A stretch of DNA of 64,000 nt from assembly GCA_018223415.1 (NCBI GenBank), contig JAGTTQ010000001.1, positions 2,143,865-2,207,864 on the forward strand, written 5' to 3'. The notes below the pieces were generated by a model. It was given only the letters and a program-made list of their open reading frames with translations, did no database searches and was not told the DNA's origin. Both the position numbers and the translations under genes were made by a program. Shown in pieces: positions 1 to 7,267 of this stretch. Each line of letters begins with the position of its first letter. The stretch's first letter is position 1. This DNA is from Eubacteriaceae bacterium Marseille-Q4139 (GTDB lineage: Bacteria; Bacillota; Clostridia; Lachnospirales; Lachnospiraceae).

Positions 1-2
1 CC

Positions 3-236
3 GATTATAGAATGAAGATTCTCAAACAGTTCTGCGCTGGGGATTATGTCATTTCAGAATTTATCATGGAAGGTACACATGAAGGGGAGTGGATTGGAAT
101 AAAACCAACCGGCAAACGATTGGTGTTTACAGGCGTTAATATTGACAAGGTGGCGGACGGCTTAATTGTGGAACATGGAGGAGCAGTCAATACGTTTGAA
201 ACCTTGTTTGAAGCAGGTGTAATAAGGGCAGTATAA
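3..236 (+). CDS. SnoaL-like ester cyclase, C-terminal part (cut by window edge)
   Basis: The frame is open to the left edge, so the gene starts outside the window and the first ATG (12) is probably internal. The visible residues match the last third of SnoaL-like 'ester cyclase' proteins (NTF2-like fold): a GTHEGEW-x-GI-x-PTGK stretch, then FTGVNIDKVADGLIVEHGG, then a short leucine-containing tail. Family members are small cone-shaped proteins; most bacterial ones have no known substrate, so no reaction is assigned. The next gene starts 31 bases downstream behind a good ribosome binding site, so the two may be co-transcribed. Confidence 0.75.
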   Translation, partial: DYRMKILKQFCAGDYVISEFIMEGTHEGEWIGIKPTGKRLVFTGVNIDKVADGLIVEHGGAVNTFETLFEAGVIRAV

Positions 237-267
237 TTTTTATACTGAAATCAAGGAGGGAACCCCA

Positions 268-684
268 ATGCTCGAAACAGCACCATCTCAATCAGCCATG
301 ACAGAACTGCTCGGGCAGTCCTTGTTTGACGTTTGGCAGAAGCTCTGTGCGGCCATTGATGAAAAATACGAAATGGAGCGTTTATGGAACACAGGCGGTA
401 AGAACTGGACTTACGAGTACAAATACCGCAGGGGCGGAAAGACGCTTTGCTGCCTCTATGCGAAAAGCCGCTGCATTGGCTTCATGATTATTTTTGGAAA
501 AGAGGAGAGAGCAAAATTTGAAGATATAAGGGAGACTCTTTCCGAGTCTGTTTGCAGGCGGTATGATGAAGCGAAAATCTATCATGACGGAAAGTGGGTC
601 ATGTTTGAACCGGACAGCACGGCCGAATTTGACGATTATATGAAGCTGCTGGCTGTGAAAAGAAAGCCGAACCGGAAATCATGA
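268..684 (+). CDS. DUF3788 family protein
   Basis: This soluble protein of 138 residues starts at an ATG preceded by AAGGAGGG. The central block, WTYEYKYRRGGKTLCCLY followed by a hydrophobic strand and a KEER stretch, is the pattern I associate with DUF3788, a family of small proteins in Clostridia and Bacteroidetes with no established role. Length is normal for the family. No signal peptide or membrane segment is visible. It follows the ester cyclase fragment closely and precedes a tRNA gene with its own promoter. Confidence 0.65.
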   Translation: MLETAPSQSAMTELLGQSLFDVWQKLCAAIDEKYEMERLWNTGGKNWTYEYKYRRGGKTLCCLYAKSRCIGFMIIFGKEERAKFEDIRETLSESVCRRYDEAKIYHDGKWVMFEPDSTAEFDDYMKLLAVKRKPNRKS

Positions 685-729
685 TTTCAATTTAAGGAAC
701 CGATCCGTCATGAAATTCGCGCCAGCTTA

Positions 730-759
730 TTGACAACTGTTTCGTCGGGATGTTATACT
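730..759 (+). promoter_or_regulatory. Promoter of the tRNA-Leu gene
   Basis: TTGACA at 730-735 and TATACT at 754-759 are 18 bases apart and lie just upstream of the tRNA at 781. Both boxes are near consensus for a housekeeping sigma factor. Confidence 0.75.
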
Positions 760-780
760 GTGTTTCGTGCTGCGGCACAT

Positions 781-860
781 GCGGATGTGGCGGAATTGGC
801 AGACGCACCAGCCTTAGGAGCTGGCGGGCAACCGTGGGGGTTCAAGTCCCTTCATCCGCA
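781..860 (+). tRNA. tRNA-Leu (anticodon UAG)
   Basis: The acceptor stem GCGGATG (781-787) pairs with CATCCGC (853-859), followed by discriminator A. The anticodon stem CCAGC/GCTGG encloses loop CTTAGGA with TAG at 815-817, reading CUN leucine codons. A T-arm with TTCAAGT is present, with a variable region between. The 3' CCA is not encoded, so it must be added after transcription. Confidence 0.93.
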
Positions 861-889
861 TTTCATTGATAATACGAAGATGGTTTCAG

Positions 890-932
890 AGAACGCCCGG
901 AAGGATTTGCAGACTTTCGGGCGTTCTTGCAT
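890..932 (+). terminator. Stem-loop after tRNA-Leu
   Basis: AGAACGCCCG (890-899) pairs with CGGGCGTTCT (918-927). It lies 30 bases after the tRNA and is followed by only a short T-containing stretch. It probably terminates the tRNA transcript. Confidence 0.5.
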
Positions 933-1136
933 AGACAGGAGCCGTTTTCACAAGCAAAAGCAGGGAGCTTTCTTGTCTAAAGTAGATATGTATGCATATT
1001 ATTTAGACGCTGATATTAAAGATGAAATTCAGATGGTGTGGTACCTGGATATATAAAAAATTTTATGGAATGCCTTACGCAGGAAAGCCTGCCCGCCTTC
1101 CATCAGACGGGCTTTCCCGGCACATATCTTCAGGAC

Positions 1137-1198
1137 TTACAATCTGGGCAACCAGCTCCTGGTGGATCCGGTTCGGCGGGGCCATATCGTAGAACTGG
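1137..1198 (-). pseudogene. Remnant of a Uma2-family gene
   Basis: These 62 bases match positions 3216-3277 inside the intact Uma2 gene at all but three positions. Read on the minus strand they encode QFYDMAPPNR-x-HQELVAQIV, the same segment as the intact protein, with Ile in place of Ser. Homology stops abruptly on both sides, so this is a leftover of a second Uma2 copy. The rest of 933-1269 shows a GC-rich hairpin around 1085-1120 and no recognisable gene; a short open stretch ending at 1056 matches nothing I know. Confidence 0.6.
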
Positions 1199-1269
1199 GG
1201 TTCTTTCATAATGATTCGTTTTTTGCTCGATAGGTACATTAGCTTTGCAGCTAAAGATTAAAAATATGT

Positions 1270-2544
1270 TCACTCATCAATCGATTTGATATAATTAAGA
1301 CAACAGGCTAAAATAGATATCCTCTTGGTGTCTGGATTTCCAGAATAGACTACATCCGGGGAGGTGCCAAACTCGACATTACTGCTGCCGTCAGGATTCA
1401 GCCCATGCATTGTACGAAATTGCATAATTAAGCCGCTTTTAGGCAGCTTCATTCGAAAAATCTCGCTTCCGCCACCGTCACCTTTGGTGTTTTCACCTAC
1501 GATAGTTGCAAAGCCAGTGGCCTTACAGAACATTGCAAATGCATCTGCCGAAGAATATACTTCGTTATCTACAAGTAAGAAGAACTGTCCGCCACATATT
1601 TTTTTTCTATAAAGTGGCGATACAGCTACTGATAATGTACCATAGGAATCTACTTCCGAAAGATCCTCCTGATTGATTTGAGGCAATTTTAAAAGATCCT
1701 CTAAATTAGGATTTAATTCCTCCGGAAGAATATTATTTAGATTTAGATGTTCTTTTGCTTCCTTACCATATGACGTGAGATAATAGAATGTATATTTTAA
1801 CTCCTTGTCAATATTGGGAGCGACAATCGACTGCATCCAATAATTATCACTCCCGCCGCCGTTGCCAATAATATCGATAATAATATATTTCTTATCAGAA
1901 TTTTCACTGAACCATTCCAACAGTGTATTTCGATCATTCAGTATATATCTAGTATCAAAACTCCGAATTTTAACATAAGCAACATTCTCATTGATATTTC
2001 GAAATTCTAAATTTGATTTTTCCACTGGGCTTAACGTTTTTGTTTTTACATCATACTTATCTATCAAGTATTGATATCTTTTCTTAACAATCGAATCATT
2101 GTAAATCTGCAATAACTTCTGTGATGAATGATCAAAAGTATTTGCCTGCTTTTGAGCTTCTAGCTGCGCAACCCTATCCTGATAAGTAAATGGCGAGTAG
2201 ATCGTCAAATGAGCCAGTCCTCTGAATTTCCCAATGCACTCTTGTATAATTTCGTAATAAACACAAAAGTCCACACGCTTTTTTCCAAGTGTTTCTATCT
2301 TCCTCCGATACGTTGTCTTCAAAGCGTCCATGGATAACCCATATTTCCTCTCTGCCATCTTTAAGAACGGATAATTTTCTTCCAGAACCTCCCACATGTA
2401 GTCATAGTCAGCAAGGGCATCATTCATGGATATGGTCTCTACATTTATATATTGAATATACTCTCTAATTCCAAATAAACTTCCAATACATATAACAATT
2501 AAACATAAACAAAAACCATTTCTAATTTTTTTGCTATATTTCAT
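1270..2544 (-). CDS. S41 family peptidase, membrane-anchored
   Basis: The protein has 424 residues with one N-terminal hydrophobic segment (about 10-28), so it is probably anchored with the protease outside. The S41 (C-terminal processing peptidase-like) core is clear: a GNGGGSDNYW turn near 227-236, the nucleophile region VYSSADAFAMF near 329-339 (Ser331/332) and ENTKGDGGG near 351-359 with Lys354 as likely general base. No PDZ domain is evident, unlike CtpA; the N-terminal half resembles the helical region of Tricorn-type S41 proteins. The gene is far more AT-rich than its neighbours. A fragment of a radical SAM/SPASM protein ends nine bases upstream, so it may once have been part of a peptide-modification cluster. 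RBS is AGGGGGC. Confidence 0.8.
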   Translation of the reverse strand: MKYSKKIRNGFCLCLIVICIGSLFGIREYIQYINVETISMNDALADYDYMWEVLEENYPFLKMAERKYGLSMDALKTTYRRKIETLGKKRVDFCVYYEIIQECIGKFRGLAHLTIYSPFTYQDRVAQLEAQKQANTFDHSSQKLLQIYNDSIVKKRYQYLIDKYDVKTKTLSPVEKSNLEFRNINENVAYVKIRSFDTRYILNDRNTLLEWFSENSDKKYIIIDIIGNGGGSDNYWMQSIVAPNIDKELKYTFYYLTSYGKEAKEHLNLNNILPEELNPNLEDLLKLPQINQEDLSEVDSYGTLSVAVSPLYRKKICGGQFFLLVDNEVYSSADAFAMFCKATGFATIVGENTKGDGGGSEIFRMKLPKSGLIMQFRTMHGLNPDGSSNVEFGTSPDVVYSGNPDTKRISILACCLNYIKSIDE

Positions 2545-2552
2545 AGAGCCCC

Positions 2553-2745
2553 CTAATACATTGCTTTTATTATTCCAGCATTTAACTCCCGTGCTCTTTT
2601 ACAAGATTCAGGATTATAATATGAACTAGGGTATTTTCTACCGTAGCATATTGGATGAATCCCGCAGTTCATACATTTTGGATTATTTTATAGTCTATCC
2701 ACCAAGCATATTTATCTATATTTAATTCTAATCTCATTTCTTCCC
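2553..2745 (-). pseudogene. C-terminal remnant of a radical SAM/SPASM protein
   Basis: On the minus strand one frame reads PKCMNCGIHPICYGRKYP followed by a downstream Cys and stops at 2553. It resembles the C-terminal cysteine cluster of SPASM-domain radical SAM enzymes (CxxCxxxPxCxG). Immediately upstream a different frame encodes MRLELNIDKYAWWIDYKII, which fits the segment that normally precedes this cluster. Stops and a frameshift near 2688 break the gene, and no AdoMet-binding CxxxCxxC part remains. A SPASM Cys seems replaced by Lys-Tyr. This is a motif-level call. Confidence 0.45.
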
Positions 2746-2814
2746 TTGTTGGTTATGATTCTGAGGATTTCCTATTTGTTGACCATAAAACAATACAGGA
2801 CTTCGTGCCGCCGC

Positions 2815-3360
2815 CTAATTCAATAAGTCTGCGATACAGATTTTCAGCTCCCCGCCATAGATGGACACCGGAATTTCATCATCAAACGAAGCCCCGAAGG
2901 CATCTTCATGCTGAAAATCATAAACCGTGACGCTTTTGGCGGAGGGATTTACGATCCAGTATTCCCGGACGTGAGACCGTTCGTAAAGCCACAGCTTTTT
3001 TAAATAATCATGCCCCTGCGTACTTGGAGAAGTGATTTCAACGATAAGATCCGGCGCGCCCAAACAGCCGCGATCCGTCAGCTTCTTTTTGTCGCAGATG
3101 ACGGAGATATCCGGTTCTACCCAGTTTTTGTCCTTTGCGTCCAGATTGACGGCAAAGGGGGCAGGATAAACCTTACAGCTTTTTCCATGAGAATCAATAT
3201 AATTGGCAATGGTTTTTACAATCTGGGCAACCAATTCCTGGTGGCTCCGGTTCGGCGGGGCCATATCGTAGAACTGGCCGTCAATAAGCTCGGCTTTCCG
3301 GCCCTCCGGGAGGTTCCAGTAGTCTTCCGAGGTAAAAGAACAGTCTGGAGGCAGCGGCAT
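2815..3360 (-). CDS. Uma2 family (DUF820) PD-(D/E)XK-like protein
   Basis: This protein of about 180 residues has the Uma2/DUF820 signature: EGRKAELIDGQFYDMAPP near the N-terminus, then VEPDISVI, PDLIVEITSPST, and EYWIVNPSAKSVTVY. The acidic residues of EPD and VEI plus the preceding Glu correspond to the restriction-endonuclease-like active site seen in this fold. The biological role of Uma2 proteins is unknown, and they are often multicopy; a remnant of a second copy lies at 1137-1198. I chose the ATG at 3360 because AAAGGAAG lies eight bases upstream; an in-frame ATG at 3387 has no clear ribosome binding site. Confidence 0.8.
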   Translation of the reverse strand: MPLPPDCSFTSEDYWNLPEGRKAELIDGQFYDMAPPNRSHQELVAQIVKTIANYIDSHGKSCKVYPAPFAVNLDAKDKNWVEPDISVICDKKKLTDRGCLGAPDLIVEITSPSTQGHDYLKKLWLYERSHVREYWIVNPSAKSVTVYDFQHEDAFGASFDDEIPVSIYGGELKICIADLLN

Positions 3361-3476
3361 ATAAACACTTCCTTTCTGCTGCTTCATAATCCCATATTAA
3401 AACAGAAGTCTCTGAAAATCAAGCGAGGGAAACAGAAAACCTGAACCATGGCGGCGGAAACAAACCGGAAATACAC

Positions 3477-3505
3477 TTTACATAAAGAAAAAGAAAGGGT
3501 ATGAT
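3477..3505 (+). promoter_or_regulatory. Promoter of the VOC-GNAT genes
   Basis: TTTACA (3477-3482) and TATGAT (3500-3505) are spaced by 17 bases and lie 36 bases before the VOC start codon. Confidence 0.6.
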
Positions 3506-3540
3506 GAAGATACACAAAAAACCGGAAAGGAACCTCTGAC

Positions 3541-3999
3541 ATGAAACTTAAAAATCCCCTTCTCGTTGTATCCGACATCGACCAGTCGGCGGCCTTCTAT
3601 AAAAAAGTCCTTGGACTCCGCATCATCATGGATTTTGGAGCCAACAAGACGCTGACCGGAGGCCTGGTTTTGCAGACATTGGAAACATACCGGGAGTTCA
3701 TTGGCACGGACAAAATTTCCTTTGGCGGTAACGATACGGAAATTTATTTTGAAGAAGATGAGTTCGATCAATTTGCAGAGCGGCTGGAGGAATGCGGCGT
3801 CGAATATGTGCATCCGGTGAAGGAACATTCCTGGGGACAGCGGGTGGTGCGTTTTTACGATCCCGACCGCCATATCATCGAGGTGGGGGAAAACATGAAA
3901 TCCGTCTGCCGCCGCTTCCTGGAAAGCGGCATGAGACCGGAACAGACGGCAAAGCGCATGGATGTCCCAATAAAGTTTGTGCATGCTTGCATGCGGTAA
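3541..3999 (+). CDS. VOC family (glyoxalase/bleomycin-resistance fold) protein
   Basis: The protein has 152 residues. It begins with the usual first strand and 'SAAFYKKVLGLRI' helix of the vicinal oxygen chelate fold and later has an EIYFEEDEFDQFAERL segment and RVVRFYDPDRHIIEVGE, where D-P-x-x-H-x-x-E is typical of the metal-side strand. Family members bind a divalent metal or sequester small hydrophobic molecules; the substrate cannot be read from sequence. The last 35 residues form a helical tail (RRFLESGMRPEQTAKRM) common in clostridial homologues. The next coding region starts close to the stop codon. Confidence 0.8.
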   Translation: MKLKNPLLVVSDIDQSAAFYKKVLGLRIIMDFGANKTLTGGLVLQTLETYREFIGTDKISFGGNDTEIYFEEDEFDQFAERLEECGVEYVHPVKEHSWGQRVVRFYDPDRHIIEVGENMKSVCRRFLESGMRPEQTAKRMDVPIKFVHACMR

Positions 4000-4022
4000 T
4001 GAAGAAACAGGAGAAACCATTT

Positions 4023-4856
4023 ATGATACGGACATTTAAAAAAGAAGACACCGAAGCAGTGATGCGGATCTGGTTAAACGGCAATTTAGAGGCCCACGGC
4101 TTCGTCCCGGCGGATTACTGGCGGGAAAATCTGCCCATGGTAGAGGAACAGCTCCCCGAGGCAGATATTTTTGTCTGGGAGGAAAACGGAAGCATCCGCG
4201 GCTTCCTCGGCATCCAGGACGGCTTTATCGCCGGGATTTTCGTGGACAGCTCATGCCGCTCGGAGGGCATCGGAAAGAAGCTCCTCGATCATGCGAAAAC
4301 CATCTACCCATCCCTGTCCTTAAAGGTATATCAGAAAAATACCCGCGCGGCCGGATTTTATTTCCGTGAGGGCTTTTTTGCAGAGTCCGAGGGCATGGAC
4401 GAGGAGACGGGAGAGCCGGAATATACGATGGTCTGGAAGGCCGGAGAGGAAACGGCGGATATCTGGGCGCGGCTTTGCGGGGCGGCAAGAAACGTGCAGG
4501 CCGCAAGATGGGTGTCCGACCGGATCGAAGCGGGCCAGGTGGCGGCTGCCCTCATGACGAAGTCCGGGGCAATCTATACAGGTATCTGCATCGACACGGC
4601 ATGCTCCCTGGGCATGTGTGCGGAGCGGAATGCTATTGCCCATATGCTGACCTGCGGCGAGAGTGAAATCGAAAAGCTGGCCGTCATTGGGCCGGACGGC
4701 GATATGGCACTCCCCTGCGGCGCCTGCATGGAGTTTATGATGCAGTTGGGGAAAACTGCGGGAGAGATTGAGATTCTTGTGGATGAAAAACGGCGGGAGA
4801 CGAGGCGGTTAAAGGAGCTGATCCCAAGCTGGTGGGGTGCGGGACACAGTATGTAA
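4023..4856 (+). CDS. GNAT acetyltransferase-cytidine deaminase fusion
   Basis: One frame of 277 residues carries two domains. Residues 1-140 are a GNAT domain: IAGIFVDSSCRSEGIGKKLLDHA (about 69-91) is the acetyl-CoA-binding motif A, and NTRAAGFYFREGF is motif B. Residues 145-265 resemble cytidine deaminase: CAERNA (199-204) with the catalytic Glu and first zinc Cys, and PCGAC (231-235) with the other two zinc Cys. The usual CRQ after PCG-x is replaced by CMEF, so substrate choice may differ from free cytidine. The start at 4023 has AGGAG nine bases upstream; an ATG at 3999 overlapping the previous stop is an alternative. Both acetylated and deaminated substrates are unknown; the pairing suggests a nucleoside or aminoglycoside-like compound, which is inference. 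Confidence 0.8.
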   Translation: MIRTFKKEDTEAVMRIWLNGNLEAHGFVPADYWRENLPMVEEQLPEADIFVWEENGSIRGFLGIQDGFIAGIFVDSSCRSEGIGKKLLDHAKTIYPSLSLKVYQKNTRAAGFYFREGFFAESEGMDEETGEPEYTMVWKAGEETADIWARLCGAARNVQAARWVSDRIEAGQVAAALMTKSGAIYTGICIDTACSLGMCAERNAIAHMLTCGESEIEKLAVIGPDGDMALPCGACMEFMMQLGKTAGEIEILVDEKRRETRRLKELIPSWWGAGHSM

Positions 4857-4869
4857 GGAGGCATATCAC

Positions 4870-5352
4870 ATGGTGGAAATCATTCCAGGATACGGGAGAA
4901 TGGATGAGGTGCTGGCGCTCGTAAAGGAATACACGGACATGATAGCCGGGCAGGGCGGCGATGTGGTGGAATGCCTCAAGTCGCAGCATCTGGACGCAGA
5001 GCTTCTGGACATGGAAAAAAAGTACGGCCTGCCCTGGGGGCGGCTTTATCTGGCATGCGCGGACGGAAAGGCTGCCGGGTGTGCGGCGATTGCGCGGCTT
5101 GATGGGGAGATCTGCGAGCTGAAGCGGCTCTATGTGCGGCCGGAGTACCGGGGACGGCACATCGGAAATGCGCTGATGGAGCAGGCCATAAGCGATGCGA
5201 GAGATATCGGCTACCGGTATATGCGTCTGGACACGTTCCCGTTCATGGAGGCGGCCGTCCGGATGTATGAGCGGCGAGGGTTTCTGCCCATTGAACGCTA
5301 CAATGACAATCCGGCTGCGGAAGCAGTCTTTATGGAGCTTGCCCTTTTCTGA
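4870..5352 (+). CDS. GNAT family N-acetyltransferase
   Basis: The protein has about 160 residues from the ATG at 4870, which follows AAGGAGG with an eight-base gap; an in-frame ATG 33 bases earlier has no such site. Motif A is clear: LKRLYVRPEYRGRHIGNALM, with R-x-x-x-I-G for the acetyl-CoA pyrophosphate. YRYMRLDTFPFMEAAVRMYERRGF gives motif B and the C-terminal helix. The order resembles the subgroup related to amino-acid acetyltransferases and the 'carbonic anhydrase-fused' GNATs, but the acceptor is not identifiable. It is the last gene of the VOC-GNAT/CDA-GNAT run. Confidence 0.85.
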   Translation: MVEIIPGYGRMDEVLALVKEYTDMIAGQGGDVVECLKSQHLDAELLDMEKKYGLPWGRLYLACADGKAAGCAAIARLDGEICELKRLYVRPEYRGRHIGNALMEQAISDARDIGYRYMRLDTFPFMEAAVRMYERRGFLPIERYNDNPAAEAVFMELALF

Positions 5353-5401
5353 CGGCAGGGACGCTGCCTGCGTTTCCTGCCTCACGATTTGAGAAATCTT
5401 A

Positions 5402-5430
5402 TTGACAAAAATTTCATAATAAGGTATTCT
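5402..5430 (+). promoter_or_regulatory. Promoter of mntP leader
   Basis: TTGACA (5402-5407), 17-base spacer, TATTCT (5425-5430). Transcription would start near 5437 and give a leader of about 230 bases. Confidence 0.75.
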
Positions 5431-5500
5431 CTTATCAGCCGGTGCAATCCGGGAAAAAAGAAGAGGACTCCTGCGGGGACATGCCGCAGGTCAGAACCAG

Positions 5501-5590
5501 AATAAGGGAGTAGTCGGCGCATGGCGCAGCGCAGCCAACATACTGGAATTGATCCTGGCTCCGCTTTAAATGATGAGACTTATCTGTCAT
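5501..5590 (+). promoter_or_regulatory. yybP-ykoY manganese riboswitch
   Basis: The leader contains the conserved pieces of the yybP-ykoY aptamer: AAGGGAGTAG (5504-5513), CCAACATACTGG (5535-5546) and GATGAGACTT (5572-5581), with an ATAAG/CTTAT closing stem (5502-5506 with 5579-5583). Known members sense Mn2+ and control Mn exporters, which matches the mntP gene downstream. An additional hairpin (CCTGCGG/CCGCAGG, about 5470-5490) precedes it. Confidence 0.85.
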
Positions 5591-5614
5591 GGGACAGGTG
5601 GGTTTCTTTTTTTT
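5575..5614 (+). terminator. Riboswitch-controlled intrinsic terminator
   Basis: Positions 5575-5588 pair with 5593-5606 over 14 base pairs (several G-U), followed by eight T (5607-5614). The 5' arm reuses the 3' strand of the aptamer closing stem, so Mn-bound aptamer and terminator exclude each other. The expected logic is Mn2+ turning mntP on. Confidence 0.85.
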
Positions 5615-5668
5615 GTCTCATTTCAGAAGCTCCCGCGCATAGGTTTTGAGGGAAGAAGGAGGATACAT

Positions 5669-6235
5669 ATGAGTCTGACAGAGTTATTTATCATTGCCGT
5701 GGGGCTTTCCATGGACGCGTTTGCCGTGTCTGTCTGTAAGGGGCTTTCGGTGCAGAAGATGAAAATCAGCCATGCACTGACCTGCGGCCTGTACTTCGGC
5801 GGGTTCCAGGCGCTGATGCCGGCCATCGGCTACCTGTTGGGAAGCCAGTTTGAAAGCATGATTACCCACATCGACCACTGGATTGCCTTTATCCTTTTGG
5901 GCGTCATCGGCTTCAACATGGTGAAGGAGTCCAGGGAGACGGATGAAGAGAAGTTAGACGCCGGTTTTGGAGTCTGTTCCATGCTGCCGCTTGCCGTTGC
6001 CACCAGCATCGACGCATTGGCTGTTGGCGTGACCTTTGCATTTCTCAAGGTGGACATCGTATGGGCCGTTCTGTTCATCGGCGTCGTGACCTTCGCCCTG
6101 TCCTCCGTCGGCGTGCGTGTCGGCCATGTTTTCGGAGTCAAGTATAAGTCGCGGGCCGAGCTTGCCGGCGGCGTGATCCTGATACTCATGGGTACGAAGA
6201 TTCTTCTGGAGCATCTGGGGCTTCTCGCGTTCTAG
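5669..6235 (+). CDS. mntP: Manganese exporter MntP
   Basis: The protein has 188 residues and six predicted membrane helices with the internal duplication of the MntP/YebN family: 'GLSMDAFAVSVCKG' in the first half and 'ATSIDALAVGVTFA' in the second, each with the conserved Asp used in Mn2+ transport. It pumps Mn2+ out of the cell and protects from manganese overload. The start at 5669 follows AAGGAGG with a six-base gap; an upstream in-frame ATG lies inside the riboswitch terminator and is not credible. Control by a yybP-ykoY riboswitch confirms the assignment. Confidence 0.93.
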   Translation: MSLTELFIIAVGLSMDAFAVSVCKGLSVQKMKISHALTCGLYFGGFQALMPAIGYLLGSQFESMITHIDHWIAFILLGVIGFNMVKESRETDEEKLDAGFGVCSMLPLAVATSIDALAVGVTFAFLKVDIVWAVLFIGVVTFALSSVGVRVGHVFGVKYKSRAELAGGVILILMGTKILLEHLGLLAF

Positions 6236-6336
6236 GCTTTTAGCGGCCTGTTTCGCGGTGCCATGGCGGACGCCTGGCCGGGAGAGTATCCGGGTAAGAC
6301 GGCGTCCCGCCTGCCTTTCGCCTCGCCAAAAAGGGC

Positions 6337-6365
6337 TTGAAGACGGCCCGCAGATACGGTATGAT
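6337..6365 (+). promoter_or_regulatory. Promoter of the purine nucleoside phosphorylase gene
   Basis: TTGAAG (6337-6342), 17-base spacer, TATGAT (6360-6365). A GC-rich hairpin between mntP and this promoter (about 6267-6313) may end the mntP transcript. Confidence 0.6.
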
Positions 6366-6393
6366 GGAGAGAAGAAACGACAGGAGGAATTAC

Positions 6394-7227
6394 ATGAATC
6401 AGGAATTGGAAAAGATTTACGCGAGTGTGGAAAAAAAGATCAGCTTCCGCCCGGAGGCTGCGCTGATTTTAGGCTCCGGTCTGGGGAATTTTGCCGAGAA
6501 GGTTCAGATTGTTGAAACGCTGGACTATAAGGATATCGAGGGATTCCCGGTCTCCACGGTGCCGGGCCATAAGGGACGGTTCCTGTTTGGATATGTGGAG
6601 GACGTGCCGATGGTGATTATGCAGGGCCGCGTCCATTATTATGAGGGCTATTCCATGAAGGAGGTCACGCTCCCGATCCGCCTCATGAAGCTGATGGGGG
6701 CGAAGGTTCTGTTCTTGACGAACGCGTCCGGCGGCATCAATACGGAGTACCATGCCGGTGATTTCATGCTGATGGAAGATCATATCAGCAGTTTCATCCC
6801 GTCGCCGCTCATCGGGCCAAACGACGAGGACATGGGGCCACGGTTCCCGGATATGAGCGATGTGTACAAAAAGGAGATCCGTGAGATTATCCGCCGCGTC
6901 GCCAAAGAAGAGGACATTCCGCTTCAAGAGGGCGTTTACGTCCAGTTTACGGGCCCGGCCTACGAGACGCCTGCGGAAATCCGCATGGCAAGGCTTCTAG
7001 GCGCCGACGCCGTCGGGATGAGCACGGTCTGCGAGGCCATCGTGGCCAACCATATGGGCATGGCAGTCTGCGGGATTTCCTGCATCACCAACATGGCAAG
7101 CGGGATCCTGCCGCAGCCGTTGAGCCATACGGAGGTACAGGAGACGGCCGACAGGGTGGCGCCGTTATTTGAGCGGCTGGTATCGAAATCGCTGGCGGCG
7201 ATTTATCATGAATATATGATGAAATAA
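6394..7227 (+). CDS. punA: Purine-nucleoside phosphorylase (trimeric, PunA type)
   Basis: The enzyme splits purine nucleosides with phosphate to a free base and (deoxy)ribose-1-phosphate, feeding purine salvage in the cytoplasm. The 277-residue chain has the motifs of the low-molecular-mass trimeric family: LGSGLGNF (phosphate loop), VPGHKGRF, VHYYEGYS, LTNASGGIN, FTGPAYETPAEIRM (with the base-binding Glu) and GMSTVCEAIVANHMG, then ITNMASG. The start at 6394 follows AGGAGG by six bases. The gene stands alone, ending at a terminator it shares with the convergent ABC operon. Specificity for inosine/guanosine rather than adenosine is expected for this type. Confidence 0.92.
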   Translation: MNQELEKIYASVEKKISFRPEAALILGSGLGNFAEKVQIVETLDYKDIEGFPVSTVPGHKGRFLFGYVEDVPMVIMQGRVHYYEGYSMKEVTLPIRLMKLMGAKVLFLTNASGGINTEYHAGDFMLMEDHISSFIPSPLIGPNDEDMGPRFPDMSDVYKKEIREIIRRVAKEEDIPLQEGVYVQFTGPAYETPAEIRMARLLGADAVGMSTVCEAIVANHMGMAVCGISCITNMASGILPQPLSHTEVQETADRVAPLFERLVSKSLAAIYHEYMMK

Positions 7228-7238
7228 GAGAAAAGTTG

Positions 7239-7267
7239 AGGGTGCAGCGAAAAGCCGCACCCTTTTT
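7239..7267. terminator. Terminator between punA and the ABC operon
   Basis: AGGGTGC (7239-7245) pairs with GCACCCT (7257-7263), with a further GC/GC inside, followed by TTTTT. It serves punA and overlaps the end of the convergent ATPase gene. Confidence 0.8.

Noticed and set aside
730..1056. Open frame of 108 codons over the tRNA-Leu gene
   Set aside because: Most of it translates the promoter and tRNA; no RBS and no protein similarity.
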